A stretch of 64,000 bases of DNA from Rhizosphaericola mali. Its GTDB lineage: Bacteria > Bacteroidota > Bacteroidia > Chitinophagales > Chitinophagaceae. The stretch covers positions 310,001 through 374,000 of the forward strand of contig NZ_CP044016.1 in NCBI RefSeq assembly GCF_004337365.2, in the 5' to 3' direction. The position numbers and the translations under genes are program-made. This document shows, one piece after another, positions 34,062-43,034 of this stretch; position 1 is the stretch's first letter, and every line of letters starts with the position of its first letter. Under the pieces are notes generated by a model. That model was not told where the DNA came from. It saw only the letters and a list, made by a program, of their open reading frames with translations, and did no database searches.

Positions 34062-34595
34062 GTGACAAATAATAAAGAAATATTGACAAATGTTGGTCAG
34101 AGATTGAAAGATTTTAGGGGAAAAATCTGTATTTCATTAATAGCGTTATATGAAATAACGGGGATTTCCAACGCAACATTATCAAGAATTGAGCGTGGCT
34201 TCAATCATAATAGTAAGAATATTGAAATTCTTAGTCAGGCATTCGGCGTTTCAGAACTAGAATTCCGAAATAGCAAAATCAACATTCCTCCTAGGAGGAG
34301 ATTGGTCAATAGTCTGAAGGCATATGTTAAACGAGAAAATAGAAATGTAAATGTAGATGTTTTACTAGAAGGTAAGCATACCTCACATTTTTTAGATTTG
34401 TATATTGAAGATGGCTTTTTAAAGGAATTTAAGACTATTAAGCAAATTTGTCTTGGAATAAAAGATGAATACGATATTAAGCTAGTTGGTCCTGACGTAT
34501 CTAATTTACTAAAATACCGCATTAAAATTGGATCAATAGAAACTCGTCTTGGGCAAAAAAAGGGCACTTTTGAATACCGAAGTATTAAAAAATGA
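34062..34595 (+). CDS. XRE-family transcriptional regulator
   Basis: 177 residues from a GTG start. N-terminal helix-turn-helix at about 10-65 (V-G-Q-R-L-K-D-F-R, I-T-G-I-S-N-A-T-L-S-R-I-E-R-G). The C-terminal 110 residues are not recognised. It may be a regulator of this part of the island; no toxin gene is adjacent. Confidence 0.75.
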   Translation: MTNNKEILTNVGQRLKDFRGKICISLIALYEITGISNATLSRIERGFNHNSKNIEILSQAFGVSELEFRNSKINIPPRRRLVNSLKAYVKRENRNVNVDVLLEGKHTSHFLDLYIEDGFLKEFKTIKQICLGIKDEYDIKLVGPDVSNLLKYRIKIGSIETRLGQKKGTFEYRSIKK

Positions 34596-34715
34596 TTGAG
34601 TCATTGGTTGACAAAAGGCTATAAATCATACAATGTTATATTTTATAATATCATAGCTTATAGTATGTTCTTAAAATTCCTGATACAAATACATCTCATT
34701 CAAATATTACGGCAT

Positions 34716-34744
34716 GATTAAAAGATGCAAAACTGAAGGATATA
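34716..34744 (+). pseudogene. Decayed scrap of radC
   Basis: GATTAAAAGATGC then AAAACTGAAGGATATA matches the radC end at 57-88 with a 3-base gap and one substitution. It stands at the same place relative to leader 2 as intact radC does to leader 1, so the radC-leader unit was duplicated and this radC copy has decayed. Confidence 0.7.
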
Positions 34745-34781
34745 TATGAGTATTTTACTAAAAGTATTACAGATCTCTTAT

Positions 34782-34934
34782 TGCTTATTTTGTGTTATAT
34801 GCGTCAATGCAATAAATATAAGAAGTTTTGCGTCATTAGAATTTTTAGGATAAATTAATAATAATCAATTGAATAATTAATTTTTCCGATTGAAATATAG
34901 AAATTACTAAATTGCGTATATTTATATGTTACCT
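34782..34934 (+). promoter_or_regulatory. Second array leader with presumed attI
   Basis: Nearly the same as 194-345, with a few base differences, from CTTATTTTGTG to the crossover GTTACCT (34928-34934). The GCGTCAATG, GCGTCATTAG and GCGTATATTT repeats are kept. Confidence 0.6.
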
Positions 34935-34969
34935 GCAAGCATAACACCAAGACTACAAAATTGAACTTT

Positions 34970-35704
34970 ATGACGCCGACAGAAAAGCTAAAATTGATAA
35001 TGGCTGAACAATATGTTTCGGAAGACGGAGACGAATATAAAGTTGAACTTAAGGAAGGTTTAACTGACCAACAAATAGACGAATTAGCCAAAGCGCTACC
35101 AACAGGACAAATTTCTACTGAAATTATAGCGTTGCTAAAATTTGCAAGTGGATTTGAATTCTACGGACTTGAAGAAGTAACATTTGACGGTATTGGACAA
35201 TTTGGTTTTGAAGATTTTTTTCCAAATTCAGTTCAACTTGCAGGAGACGGATTTGGAAATTATTGGATTTTAGATGTTGATAAAAATGGGAATTGGGGAA
35301 ATGTTTTTTATGTGTGTCACGACCCTGCAGTTATTGTTAAACATTCGGACAACTTAACGCAATTTATCGAACACGTAAACGACTTTGGAAAAAATGGTAA
35401 CAGTTCTAACCTTGATATAATTCACGAAAAAGTAGTTTTTGACATTTGGCAAAAAGACAATGGTTTTATTGAACTTGATAGCGCAAGACAATCTAACGAC
35501 ACGACCTTGAAAAACTTTGCATTATCGCTTCCTGACAATTTTGTAATTGCCGACTTAAGAAACAAACCTATTCGAAGTGGTTTTGCTTGGGGAAAATTCG
35601 GACCGAACATTGACGAAGCAAAACGACACGAAACAGAACTAATTTGGGGAATTGAAAAGCTAGAAAAAAAAGGATTTCTGTCAAAATTATTTGGACGGAG
35701 ATAG
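34970..35704 (+). CDS. SMI1/KNR4 (SUKH)-like protein, array 2 cassette 1
   Basis: 244 residues from the ATG at 34970 (TTG 34961 in frame). SUKH-like marks are L-P-T-G-Q-I-S-T-E-I-I-A-L-L-K-F-A-S-G-F-E-F, F-P-N-S-V-Q-L-A-G-D-G-F-G-N-Y-W-I-L-D. The C-terminal 100 residues form an extra domain. Possible immunity protein, second of this superfamily in the window. Confidence 0.75.
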   Translation: MTPTEKLKLIMAEQYVSEDGDEYKVELKEGLTDQQIDELAKALPTGQISTEIIALLKFASGFEFYGLEEVTFDGIGQFGFEDFFPNSVQLAGDGFGNYWILDVDKNGNWGNVFYVCHDPAVIVKHSDNLTQFIEHVNDFGKNGNSSNLDIIHEKVVFDIWQKDNGFIELDSARQSNDTTLKNFALSLPDNFVIADLRNKPIRSGFAWGKFGPNIDEAKRHETELIWGIEKLEKKGFLSKLFGRR

Positions 35705-35722
35705 CAAACAAAAAATGCCAGC

Positions 35723-35918
35723 AGGTAACATCGGTTTGGCACAAGAGCGGCAGAAGTGCTAGGACTCAACATTTGTACTTTTTTCGTCGCAAAAACCGCT
35801 TGATTTGTGCTTTTGTTTCATTAATTTAGCATCATCAAGCGATTTTGCTTGCGGATGTGCTGAATTGAACTTTTGTACTTTCTTTTCCGCTCCTGCGCCA
35901 AGCCGCGAACCGTTAGCT
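35723..35918 (+). repeat. attC element 24, type C
   Basis: R'' AGGTAAC (35723-35729) matches the start GTTACCT (34928-34934). R' GTTAGCT is at 35912-35918. Very close to element 20 of array 1. Confidence 0.83.
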
Positions 35919-35997
35919 GCGATGAAGAAATTTGAACGTCTTAGTTAAAATTGACAAAATACTGAGGTGAATTTTATAATAGTAAATAGCCATTGTT

Positions 35998-36339
35998 TTG
36001 AAATTTTCGCATAAAATTGTTACCGAAATTCCGCTCGAAAAGCTATGGAATGAGAAATACGAAATTGGATCCCAAAGAATTAGAATTCTAAACAAAAAAG
36101 ATATTCAATCTATAATTAAAGTTCAACCAATTGTATTTGCAATTGCCGATGTTGGAAGAAAAATAGAATGGATAGATTTAGCAGAATGTTTTAATGTCTG
36201 GAAAAAAGTAAAAAGTCAAATAGTTGAAAACTCAAATTGCATACAATTAGAAGATTTTCCGGAAAACATTGCATATATAGCAAGTGAATGGATTGACGAA
36301 CGTGGAGCAACTTTGATTTTATTGGAAAAATATCACTAA
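35998..36339 (+). CDS. Hypothetical protein, array 2 cassette 2
   Basis: 113 residues from a TTG start, soluble, no family recognised. It ends 24 bases before R''. Confidence 0.6.
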   Translation: MKFSHKIVTEIPLEKLWNEKYEIGSQRIRILNKKDIQSIIKVQPIVFAIADVGRKIEWIDLAECFNVWKKVKSQIVENSNCIQLEDFPENIAYIASEWIDERGATLILLEKYH

Positions 36340-36363
36340 GACCAAATATAATATAAACACCGC

Positions 36364-36501
36364 AGCTAATATGAGTTTGACGATTTGTGACGGGCGAAAG
36401 AATATCGGCTCAACTGAATATCATTATTGAACTTTTGTACTAAATTTGAACTGAGTAATGACTCTTTTGGTCAAAAATCTTAAGCCAAAGAATAGTTGTA
36501 C
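36364..36501 (+). repeat. attC element 25, type A, slightly decayed
   Basis: R'' AGCTAAT (36364-36370) matches the start GTTAGCT (35912-35918) except for a C to T change in the conserved AAC. R' GTTGTAC is at 36495-36501. The right inner arm reads TCTTAAGCC instead of CGTCAAGCC. Confidence 0.72.
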
Positions 36502-36530
36502 GCAGTATTCCTAGAAACAAAATAATTACA

Positions 36531-37157
36531 ATGACTCCAGAAGAAATATTGCAAATTTTTATTGAACGGCACAGATTAGTAAGTCCGCTCGATCCAGAAG
36601 CTGATGAAACTATTATATTGAGTATGTATTCGACAGTTGACGATTGGAGAGACGCTTGTGATTTATTACCATGGCATGGTTTAGCCAAAGCATTAGATGA
36701 TGAATTTGAAATGAATGCTACAGACGAAGAATGGCGTTCTGTTTTGAAACCATCTTATAAAAGAACGCTTCAAGATGTCTGTAATTTCATAGGCAAAAAA
36801 AGTAAAAAAGGAGCGATAGAGCCAGTAAAACTATTCGGAAAAGAATGCTTATCTGCTGCCGTTTTTAAAGCACTAAAAAATAATTTAAGTCAAAGGAATA
36901 TTGACACCAACGATATTGCACCATCTAGCGAAATATCTCCTTATATAGAAAAGTATCTAGGAGAAATTATTACAGAAACTACATTCTTGTCCAAGGGGAA
37001 AAAAGTATTTGATTCATTCAAGCCAAAACTCAAAAAAAGAGGGTTTTGGAATTATATAAACATTTTTGATAACGACAGATACACATATCCAACTGGTGGT
37101 GTAAAAACATTTAGAGACTTGACTTTGAAGATTGTTGAAGCAAAAACGTCTGAGTAA
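36531..37157 (+). CDS. Hypothetical protein, array 2 cassette 3
   Basis: 208 residues, soluble. P-W-H-G-L-A-K-A-L and a T-L-Q-D-V-C-N-F-I motif are notable. I know no family or function. Confidence 0.68.
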   Translation: MTPEEILQIFIERHRLVSPLDPEADETIILSMYSTVDDWRDACDLLPWHGLAKALDDEFEMNATDEEWRSVLKPSYKRTLQDVCNFIGKKSKKGAIEPVKLFGKECLSAAVFKALKNNLSQRNIDTNDIAPSSEISPYIEKYLGEIITETTFLSKGKKVFDSFKPKLKKRGFWNYINIFDNDRYTYPTGGVKTFRDLTLKIVEAKTSE

Positions 37158-37200
37158 TTTGATAATCAATTTTCCTTTAATAAGACCAATAAGCTTACTT

Positions 37201-37339
37201 TCTCAACAAGAGTTTGACTATATGTGACGGGAAAAAGAATTTTGGCTCAATCGCACTATTAATACATGACCTTTGTTTTTAATTTGAACCGAGTAATAGC
37301 GAGTTTCGTAACAACCTGTCCAGCCCGAAAATATTGGCT
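37201..37339 (+). repeat. attC element 26, type A, decayed
   Basis: Only CAAC of the expected R'' GTACAAC remains (37201-37207), and R' is ATTGGCT (37333-37339). The body still aligns with type A (AGTTTGAC, GACGGG, GAACCGAGTAAT, CCAGCCCG). Confidence 0.62.
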
Positions 37340-37353
37340 GGAAGATTTGCACA

Positions 37354-38136
37354 ATGCTCAACACCTTCAACAAATTGAAATTATATTTACAAGAAATGAA
37401 TGACCAAAGCAAAAAAATGTTTTATTTGGCGACAACTGGAATTTTGGCTTACGTTATTGCAGATATCATACACGAAGTTATAGGGCATGGAGGGACATGT
37501 TTAATTTTTAGAAACAAAATTGAACTATTGACAAGTGTTTATTTTAAAAGTCGACCTGGAAATATATTAGTAGACATTGGTGGGCCGACAGCTAATTTAA
37601 TCTTTGGTATTTTGACATTTTATATTCTAACAAGAACATCTTTTGCTAAATTATTTTTCTTTCAAGTAACCGCTTATAACTTATTTTGGTTTTCAGGGAC
37701 AATTTTGCACTCTGCAATTAGTAAAACAGGTGATTGGACTTATGCAATAAAGGAAATAATAAGCGAACCTTACTCAAGAATTTCATTAATTACAACAGGG
37801 ATTTTATTTTACACTATAATTCTAAGAGCTTTGAGTTTTTATTTAAGGATTAATAATAGCGAACAACAAATTGCGGCTTTAACAACGAAAAATATTTTTT
37901 ATTCATTCTTATTTGCCTTTGTTGCTGCTTTTGTGGCCGGGCTTTTTTTTCAATCTGACAGGCTAAATTCGGGATTGGAAGGTTTACTTGAAATGGCTGG
38001 CTCGTTACCAATCTTTTTATTAAAATTTAGAAATGATTCTAATGAAAAATTCAGACTAAATTATTATTTCGGTTTGATAGTTCTTATAGTTTACTTAGCT
38101 TTTTGTTTGACACTTGGAAAAGGAATAATTTACTGA
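37354..38136 (+). CDS. Membrane protein with HExxH motif (M50-like), array 2 cassette 4
   Basis: 260 residues with about seven hydrophobic segments. H-E-V-I-G-H at about 39-44 and a G-G-P-T-A-N-L-I-F-G motif near 72-81 resemble the two metal-site motifs of intramembrane M50 (site-2) proteases; the second motif is not the usual D-G, so activity is doubtful. Its attC is nearly gone, so it is likely fixed in place. Confidence 0.7.
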   Translation: MLNTFNKLKLYLQEMNDQSKKMFYLATTGILAYVIADIIHEVIGHGGTCLIFRNKIELLTSVYFKSRPGNILVDIGGPTANLIFGILTFYILTRTSFAKLFFFQVTAYNLFWFSGTILHSAISKTGDWTYAIKEIISEPYSRISLITTGILFYTIILRALSFYLRINNSEQQIAALTTKNIFYSFLFAFVAAFVAGLFFQSDRLNSGLEGLLEMAGSLPIFLLKFRNDSNEKFRLNYYFGLIVLIVYLAFCLTLGKGIIY

Positions 38137-38163
38137 AAAGAAACAATCAGTCAATATCTAGAA

Positions 38164-38178
38164 TTTCGCTTTGAGCGA
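38164..38178. repeat. Small hairpin after array 2
   Basis: TTCGCT-TTG-AGCGAA, just past the decayed R''. It could serve as a weak terminator for the last cassette gene. Confidence 0.35.
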
Positions 38179-38330
38179 AGAGTTATAAATGAATCTCCTT
38201 GGGGGGTGAAACCGGTAAGTTTTTGGTCTTTTCAAATTTTATATTAAGAGAAAAAGTAATGCTTTTAATAATTGGGATTACAAATTTTATGCATTTTTAT
38301 TAACATTACAATTGTTGTAGATGTTAAATT

Positions 38331-39560
38331 CTATAATTTAAATTGTAACAATAAATCCGTGTTTTTTTGGATAGCATCATTTTCAAACCCCGCCAAATAA
38401 TTCTTTGTGGTTTTTAAGGAACTATGTCCCAAAGCTTCGCTTATAAATTCTGTTGATACGCCGCTATTCTTTAATATAGTTGCAAAACTATGTCTTGCAT
38501 AATATGTCGTCACAGGTTTATTAATGCCTAAATTATGGGAGATTTTTTTCATATGCTCATTTACGAGATGTATGAGAAGTTGGATTTTAAGTCTTTGTTC
38601 TTCCAATGACATTCCAATTTTTAAACATGGGAAAATATAACTTTCTGAGTGTATAGGCTTTTGTCCCCATTTGGAAATTATCTTTCGAATATCGTCTTTA
38701 ATGGCAATTTTAATAGGTTCACTTTGAATTCTTCGAGTAGCAATAGTTTTAGCTCTTTGAAACACGATAAAATCTCCTTGGATATCTTTATATTTCAAAA
38801 GACACATGTCTTTAACATTTAGACCATTACATAGATAAATGAATATCCAATAATCTCTACTCATTTCATCAACGCTATAAGGATCTAGTTCGCAGTTATA
38901 AATCTTACCTATTTCTTCGAGAGATAGTGCTTTTTTAATGTTTCGTCCCATTGGTATGGAGTATTTACGGCTCCCAAAAGGGTAATCCGCATGTTCCATT
39001 ACTCCATTTTCAATAGCAACATTTATAATGGCTCTTAAGGATCTTAGGTAAATACCTACAGTTGTAATGGAATTACCTCTTTGTAAAAACCAATGTTCAT
39101 AATTTTTAAGGAATTCAACAGTTATATGTTTAAATTTTAAGTTGGGCTTAAATTTATGCAAGGAAATACAAGCGTTTCTGTAAGAATGGGAACTGCCTAT
39201 TTGCTCATTTTGTTTGAGTTTACTGATATATTGATCAAATGCAATTTGAACTGTGGTTGTAGGAATAGATTTTGGGAAAAATGCAGTCTCAAATGCCTGA
39301 AAAGAGAAGCTAGATAACGAATTACAGCATAGCTGTGCTCGGATTTTTATATCATTTATAGAGTGATATATGTTTTTTAAGGAGCCTCTAACATTTTTTG
39401 TTTCCATGGTTTCCCAATCAGCCAAACTTGCATTAAATCCTGTGGAGTAATATTTTCTTTCTCCTTTAAAAGTTATTCTTAGCTTTAGGGGGAATAAGGT
39501 ATTTTCTTTGGATCTTCTTTTATCCGGGATAATAGTAATAACAGGAAAAGCTTGTTTCAT
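38331..39560 (-). CDS. Tyrosine recombinase (island integrase)
   Basis: 409 residues: arm-binding and SAM-like core-binding domains (1-205), then the catalytic domain with A-R-H-S-F-A-T (Arg-356, His-357), L-G-H-S-S-L-K-T-T-K-N-Y (His-379) and Tyr-388. The first catalytic Arg is replaced (N-G-L-N-V-K-D-M), which is usual in Bacteroidota recombinases of this branch. Its start faces the tRNA-Asn fragment 160 bases away, the standard order for integration at a tRNA 3' end. It is not an IntI: I see no IntI-specific extra helix and the location is wrong. Confidence 0.88.
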   Translation of the reverse strand: MKQAFPVITIIPDKRRSKENTLFPLKLRITFKGERKYYSTGFNASLADWETMETKNVRGSLKNIYHSINDIKIRAQLCCNSLSSFSFQAFETAFFPKSIPTTTVQIAFDQYISKLKQNEQIGSSHSYRNACISLHKFKPNLKFKHITVEFLKNYEHWFLQRGNSITTVGIYLRSLRAIINVAIENGVMEHADYPFGSRKYSIPMGRNIKKALSLEEIGKIYNCELDPYSVDEMSRDYWIFIYLCNGLNVKDMCLLKYKDIQGDFIVFQRAKTIATRRIQSEPIKIAIKDDIRKIISKWGQKPIHSESYIFPCLKIGMSLEEQRLKIQLLIHLVNEHMKKISHNLGINKPVTTYYARHSFATILKNSGVSTEFISEALGHSSLKTTKNYLAGFENDAIQKNTDLLLQFKL

Positions 39561-39720
39561 AGTTCTAAATTTGATACATGATTTGATACATGTAATTGAT
39601 AATTAAATTTTGTATCTATAAAACAAAGTAAAAACTAAAATTGCTACAGACCAATAGGGACAAGGCTTCTGTGAACTAACTATAAATAATTAAAAATAAC
39701 TAAAACTATATTTTTTGAGA

Positions 39721-39762
39721 CTGTTAATCAGAGGGTCGTTGGTTCAAGTCCAACAGGGGGAG
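39721..39762 (+). other. 3' fragment of tRNA-Asn (GTT) = attachment site of the island
   Basis: The anticodon loop CTGTTAA, the 3' half of its stem, the T arm GTTGG-TTCAAGT-CCAAC and the acceptor strand AGGGGGA with discriminator G are present, but nothing upstream forms the D arm or 5' acceptor strand. So this is the duplicated 3' part left at one end of an integrated element (attR or attL). The complete gene should be at the other end. Confidence 0.85.
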
Positions 39763-39765
39763 CTG

Positions 39766-39793
39766 AAAAGAGTTACAAAATTGTAACTCTTTT
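39766..39793. terminator. Strong hairpin after the tRNA fragment
   Basis: Perfect 13-base arms (39766-39778 / 39781-39793) with flanking A and T runs; it overlaps the end of the converging regulator gene. It probably ended the original tRNA-Asn transcript. Confidence 0.75.
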
Positions 39794-41281
39794 TTATTTA
39801 TCCAAACTCTCAATTGCTTTTTTAATTTCCAATTCTTTCGCATATTTCTGTATTTGAATAGGTTCGCTTACACGTTCCTTACAGTCGGCGATAGAGCAAC
39901 GTTCACAAGTTGTATGAACGGTTTTGTTAATGATATTGGGATCATTTAAAAAGTTCATCAATTTCATTAGATTACCGTCAATCAATAATCCCAAAGTGAC
40001 ACTTCCAGAATTCTCAGATTTTTTATCGATCGGAGGTTTGGAGATCGTAATACATAAATATCGATTTTGCGTCTGCCAATAATGTGATATTTGAATATCG
40101 ATATGTAGATCCTTATATTTTTTCTTTTCTGGTAATGCTTGCTGATTTTGTATAGCTGTAATCGCGCCCCATCTTCTACAATAATGCTCGTTTACCAGAT
40201 TCGCATGCGGATTGTGTAATTGGGATAAATGTAGTTCTTTACTAATATCAAAACCATTTTTATCCGAACCATACATTCTCAAAAAGAAAAGTTGATTGAT
40301 ACCAAAGTGATGTGGCAATATACTCGTCAATCTTTGGATAAACATTTCGGTGGTGATATTATATTTATCCAAAATATCTAACCAAGCCTGTCCATTCCAT
40401 GTGGAAGTGGAGGATATTTGTTTAAAATCTTCCGCAATACTTCCTTCTGGAATTAATATCGCCGCAGCAAAATAAGAAGCAAATAGGTTATTTAACAATA
40501 AATCAAATGATTTGGAATGTTGCACAATTGTCTCTAGCGGACGAGGATTTAGCTCTAAATATTGAAAAGCAATTTCCCTAGCTAAGAGAAAATTTTCCTG
40601 CGCATTGGTAAGATGCTTATTGATGTAAAATGTCTTTTTGGTCGGACTATAATAGGAGCGTAGGCGATTTAAAACGGCACTATGTCCCATTTTTTTTCTG
40701 TCAATTTGAATACTATAATTTTTTTGTAAAATAGATTCTAACTTCTCGGTTGTTATTGGAATCGCATCCGATAATTTGGATTCTTCTCTCCATCTATTCG
40801 CCGCATTTTCAAATTTTTCAAAATAATTATAATGCAAATCTTGAAAAGATTGCAACGCCGTAAAGTAAAAATTGTCTTTTGTAAGGTGAAATGCTCTGGA
40901 TATTTTCACTAAAGTTGTGATGAATGCCGTAACCTTATCGGGGGTATTTGTAAAAATTTCCAATAAGGTTGCAGGTGCGATACCAAAATGCTCCCATGGA
41001 ATGACATTAATAAATTCCGAACTAATAATATCAATTAAAGGCTGAATTTTTTTGTCTCCAGAAAGGGAAACTAGATAATCATAATCTACTCCAAGTGCTT
41101 TTGCAAGTGTCAATATTTTATCTGCTTTGGGATATTTTTTTCCATTTTCAATATCATGTAAATAGGAAATCGTGATTTTACTCTCTTCAGAGAGCTGCTG
41201 ATACGAAAGATTTTTTTGTAATCTTAGACTTCTCAGCTTTAACCCAAATATTAACCTAACACTTTCATTTTCAGTAATCAT
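39794..41281 (-). CDS. ScfR/RamB-type regulator of C2 metabolism
   Basis: 495 residues: XRE helix-turn-helix at about 10-68 (L-R-S-L-R-L-Q-K-N-L-S-Y-Q-Q-L-S-E, then I-S-Y-L-H-D-I-E-N-G-K-K), a middle ImmA/IrrE-like region that has lost the HExxH motif (L-A-R-E-I-A-F-Q-Y-L), and a C-terminal short-chain fatty acyl regulator domain with a Cys cluster (C-E-R-C-S-I-A-D-C). Family members such as RamB control glyoxylate shunt genes. The malate synthase gene starts 120 bases away in the opposite direction, so local control is very likely. Confidence 0.88.
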   Translation of the reverse strand: MITENESVRLIFGLKLRSLRLQKNLSYQQLSEESKITISYLHDIENGKKYPKADKILTLAKALGVDYDYLVSLSGDKKIQPLIDIISSEFINVIPWEHFGIAPATLLEIFTNTPDKVTAFITTLVKISRAFHLTKDNFYFTALQSFQDLHYNYFEKFENAANRWREESKLSDAIPITTEKLESILQKNYSIQIDRKKMGHSAVLNRLRSYYSPTKKTFYINKHLTNAQENFLLAREIAFQYLELNPRPLETIVQHSKSFDLLLNNLFASYFAAAILIPEGSIAEDFKQISSTSTWNGQAWLDILDKYNITTEMFIQRLTSILPHHFGINQLFFLRMYGSDKNGFDISKELHLSQLHNPHANLVNEHYCRRWGAITAIQNQQALPEKKKYKDLHIDIQISHYWQTQNRYLCITISKPPIDKKSENSGSVTLGLLIDGNLMKLMNFLNDPNIINKTVHTTCERCSIADCKERVSEPIQIQKYAKELEIKKAIESLDK

Positions 41282-41380
41282 AGCTAAACAAAAATCTTAT
41301 TTTTTCATCTATTTTCCAAAATTCATCTAAAAAAGAAAAAAAATAAAATAGAGAAAATTTCGCTAAATGGATAATTTTTA

Positions 41381-41388
41381 TAATTTTG
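41381..41388 (+). promoter_or_regulatory. Candidate promoter -7 box of aceB
   Basis: TAATTTTG fits the Bacteroidota -7 consensus TAnnTTTG, with a TTTC about 19 bases upstream at the -33 place. Transcription would begin only about 10 bases before the ATG at 41404. Confidence 0.45.
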
Positions 41389-41403
41389 GTAAAAAATAAC
41401 GAT

Positions 41404-43008
41404 ATGCCAATTCCAACTACCTACACATTAGAGGTGGGAAAGGATTCGATTTCTTTTCCCGAAATACAAGGAGTAGAGCAAGTGCTCACTGCTGAAGCCA
41501 TTGAATTTTTGTCTGTGTTACATTCCAATTTCGGAAAAGAGCGTCAAGTGCTATTACAAGAAAGAGCGCAGGGACAAAAGGATTTGGATAAAGGTAAATT
41601 GCCCGATTTTTTGCCAGAGACAGAGAACGTACGCAATAGTGACTGGGTAATCAGTCCCGTTCCTGCCGATCTTCAAGATCGTAGAGTAGAGATTACTGGT
41701 CCAGTAGAGCGCAAAATGATTATCAATGCGTTAAACTCGGGCGCCAAAACTTTCATGGCGGACTTTGAAGACAGTAATACGCCCAATTGGGAAAATATGA
41801 TTCAAGGCCAAATCAATTTGATGGATGCCATACGAGGTACTATTTCTTTAGACTTAGGAGCTAAAAAATATAGTTTGAATAAAGAGGTAGCGGTCTTATT
41901 AGTTCGTGCTAGAGGCTGGCACATGGAGGAAAAACATTTTCAAATAGATGGTGAGAATATGAGTGGATCACTATTTGATTTTGGACTTTATTTTTTCCAT
42001 AATGTGAAAGCTCTTTTGGAGAAAGGATCTGGTGTGTATATGTATTTGCCTAAGACAGAAAGTTACAAAGAAACAAGACTTTGGAATAAAGTTTTCGACT
42101 TTGCAGAGGAATATTTTTCTGTGCCTAAAGGAACTATAAGAGCGACCGTCTTGATCGAAACTATTACAGCTGTATTTCAACTACATGAAATTTTGTTTGA
42201 ATTAAAAGAGCATGCCGCAGGATTGAACTGTGGACGTTGGGACTATATATTTTCTTTTATTAAAAAGTTTAAAAATATACCCAATTATTTGTTTCCAGAT
42301 CGCTCTCAGATAACTATGACAGTTCCTTTTATGCGTGCTTATACACAATTAGTTATCCAAACTTGTCATAAGCGTAATGCCCATGCAATTGGAGGTATGG
42401 CTGCTCAGATTCCAATAAAAAATGATGATGTTGCGAACTATAATGCTATGGAAAAAGTAAAGGCAGATAAGCTAAGAGAAGTGACGGATGGGCATGATGG
42501 TACCTGGGTGGCGCATCCTGGGCTGGTAAAAATAGCTATGGATATTTTTGATGATAATATGCCGCAACCAAATCAATTAAACAAAAAAAGAGAAGAGTTT
42601 ACAACCTCAGCTTCGGAATTATTGGCTTTACCTAAAGGAAAAATTACAGAAGCTGGGCTTCGCTTAAATATCAACGTAGGAATCCTTTATATAGAAAGTT
42701 GGTTGCGTGGAAATGGTGCTGCTGCAATCTATCATCTTATGGAAGATGCGGCGACCGCTGAGATATCTAGAACTCAGGTGTGGCAATGGGTTCAGAATAA
42801 AGCCAAATTAGACGATGGAAGGACCATCGACAGATCTTTATATGAAACTATAAAAATGGAAGAACTAGAAAAAATACATTTACTCGTCGGAGATGAGAAA
42901 TTTATTCATGGAAAATTTAAAAATGCCATTTCTATTTTTGATGAATTGGTATTGATATCAGATTTTCAAGAGTTTTTCACTACAGATGCTTACAAATCCA
43001 TTCAATAA
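41404..43008 (+). CDS. aceB: Malate synthase (type A)
   Basis: 534 residues from the ATG at 41404 (M-P-I-P-T-T-Y); an upstream in-frame TTG overlaps the promoter. Joins glyoxylate and acetyl-CoA to malate in the glyoxylate shunt. Marks are [31 protein letters not shown] and D-G-T-W-V-A-H-P-G. First gene of aceB-aceA; 26 bases separate it from aceA. Confidence 0.95.
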   Translation: MPIPTTYTLEVGKDSISFPEIQGVEQVLTAEAIEFLSVLHSNFGKERQVLLQERAQGQKDLDKGKLPDFLPETENVRNSDWVISPVPADLQDRRVEITGPVERKMIINALNSGAKTFMADFEDSNTPNWENMIQGQINLMDAIRGTISLDLGAKKYSLNKEVAVLLVRARGWHMEEKHFQIDGENMSGSLFDFGLYFFHNVKALLEKGSGVYMYLPKTESYKETRLWNKVFDFAEEYFSVPKGTIRATVLIETITAVFQLHEILFELKEHAAGLNCGRWDYIFSFIKKFKNIPNYLFPDRSQITMTVPFMRAYTQLVIQTCHKRNAHAIGGMAAQIPIKNDDVANYNAMEKVKADKLREVTDGHDGTWVAHPGLVKIAMDIFDDNMPQPNQLNKKREEFTTSASELLALPKGKITEAGLRLNINVGILYIESWLRGNGAAAIYHLMEDAATAEISRTQVWQWVQNKAKLDDGRTIDRSLYETIKMEELEKIHLLVGDEKFIHGKFKNAISIFDELVLISDFQEFFTTDAYKSIQ

Positions 43009-43034
43009 TTTTAATCAAACTACAATTTATTTTT

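Larger units (their letters stand above)
34928..38155 (+). mobile_element. Cassette array 2 (four cassettes, decaying)
   Basis: Four + strand genes in cassette format. The first two units have GTT starts and matching ends; the second's R'' has one change (AGCTAAT). The third and fourth have clear attC decay: CTCAAC instead of TACAAC at 37202-37207, ATT instead of GTT at 37333, and only AGTCAAT (38149-38155) left at the far end. Confidence 0.75.
1..39762. mobile_element. Putative genomic island, right part, integrated at tRNA-Asn
   Basis: I infer one island from four things: a tyrosine recombinase gene (38331-39560) whose start faces a 3' tRNA-Asn fragment at 39721-39762; a mobilization module at 19587-22475; two cassette arrays; and a switch to housekeeping genes right after the tRNA fragment. 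The other end, with the complete tRNA-Asn, should lie left of this window. The boundary at 39762 is well supported; unity of the whole stretch is inference. Confidence 0.5.

Noticed and set aside
38331-39560. Recombinase as the missing integron integrase
   Set aside because: It lies at the tRNA fragment with its start towards it, belongs to the Bacteroidota island-integrase branch, and is at the far end of array 2, not next to a leader.
39700-39763. Complete tRNA-Asn gene
   Set aside because: Only the part from the anticodon loop to the discriminator base is there; upstream sequence cannot form the D arm or 5' acceptor strand.
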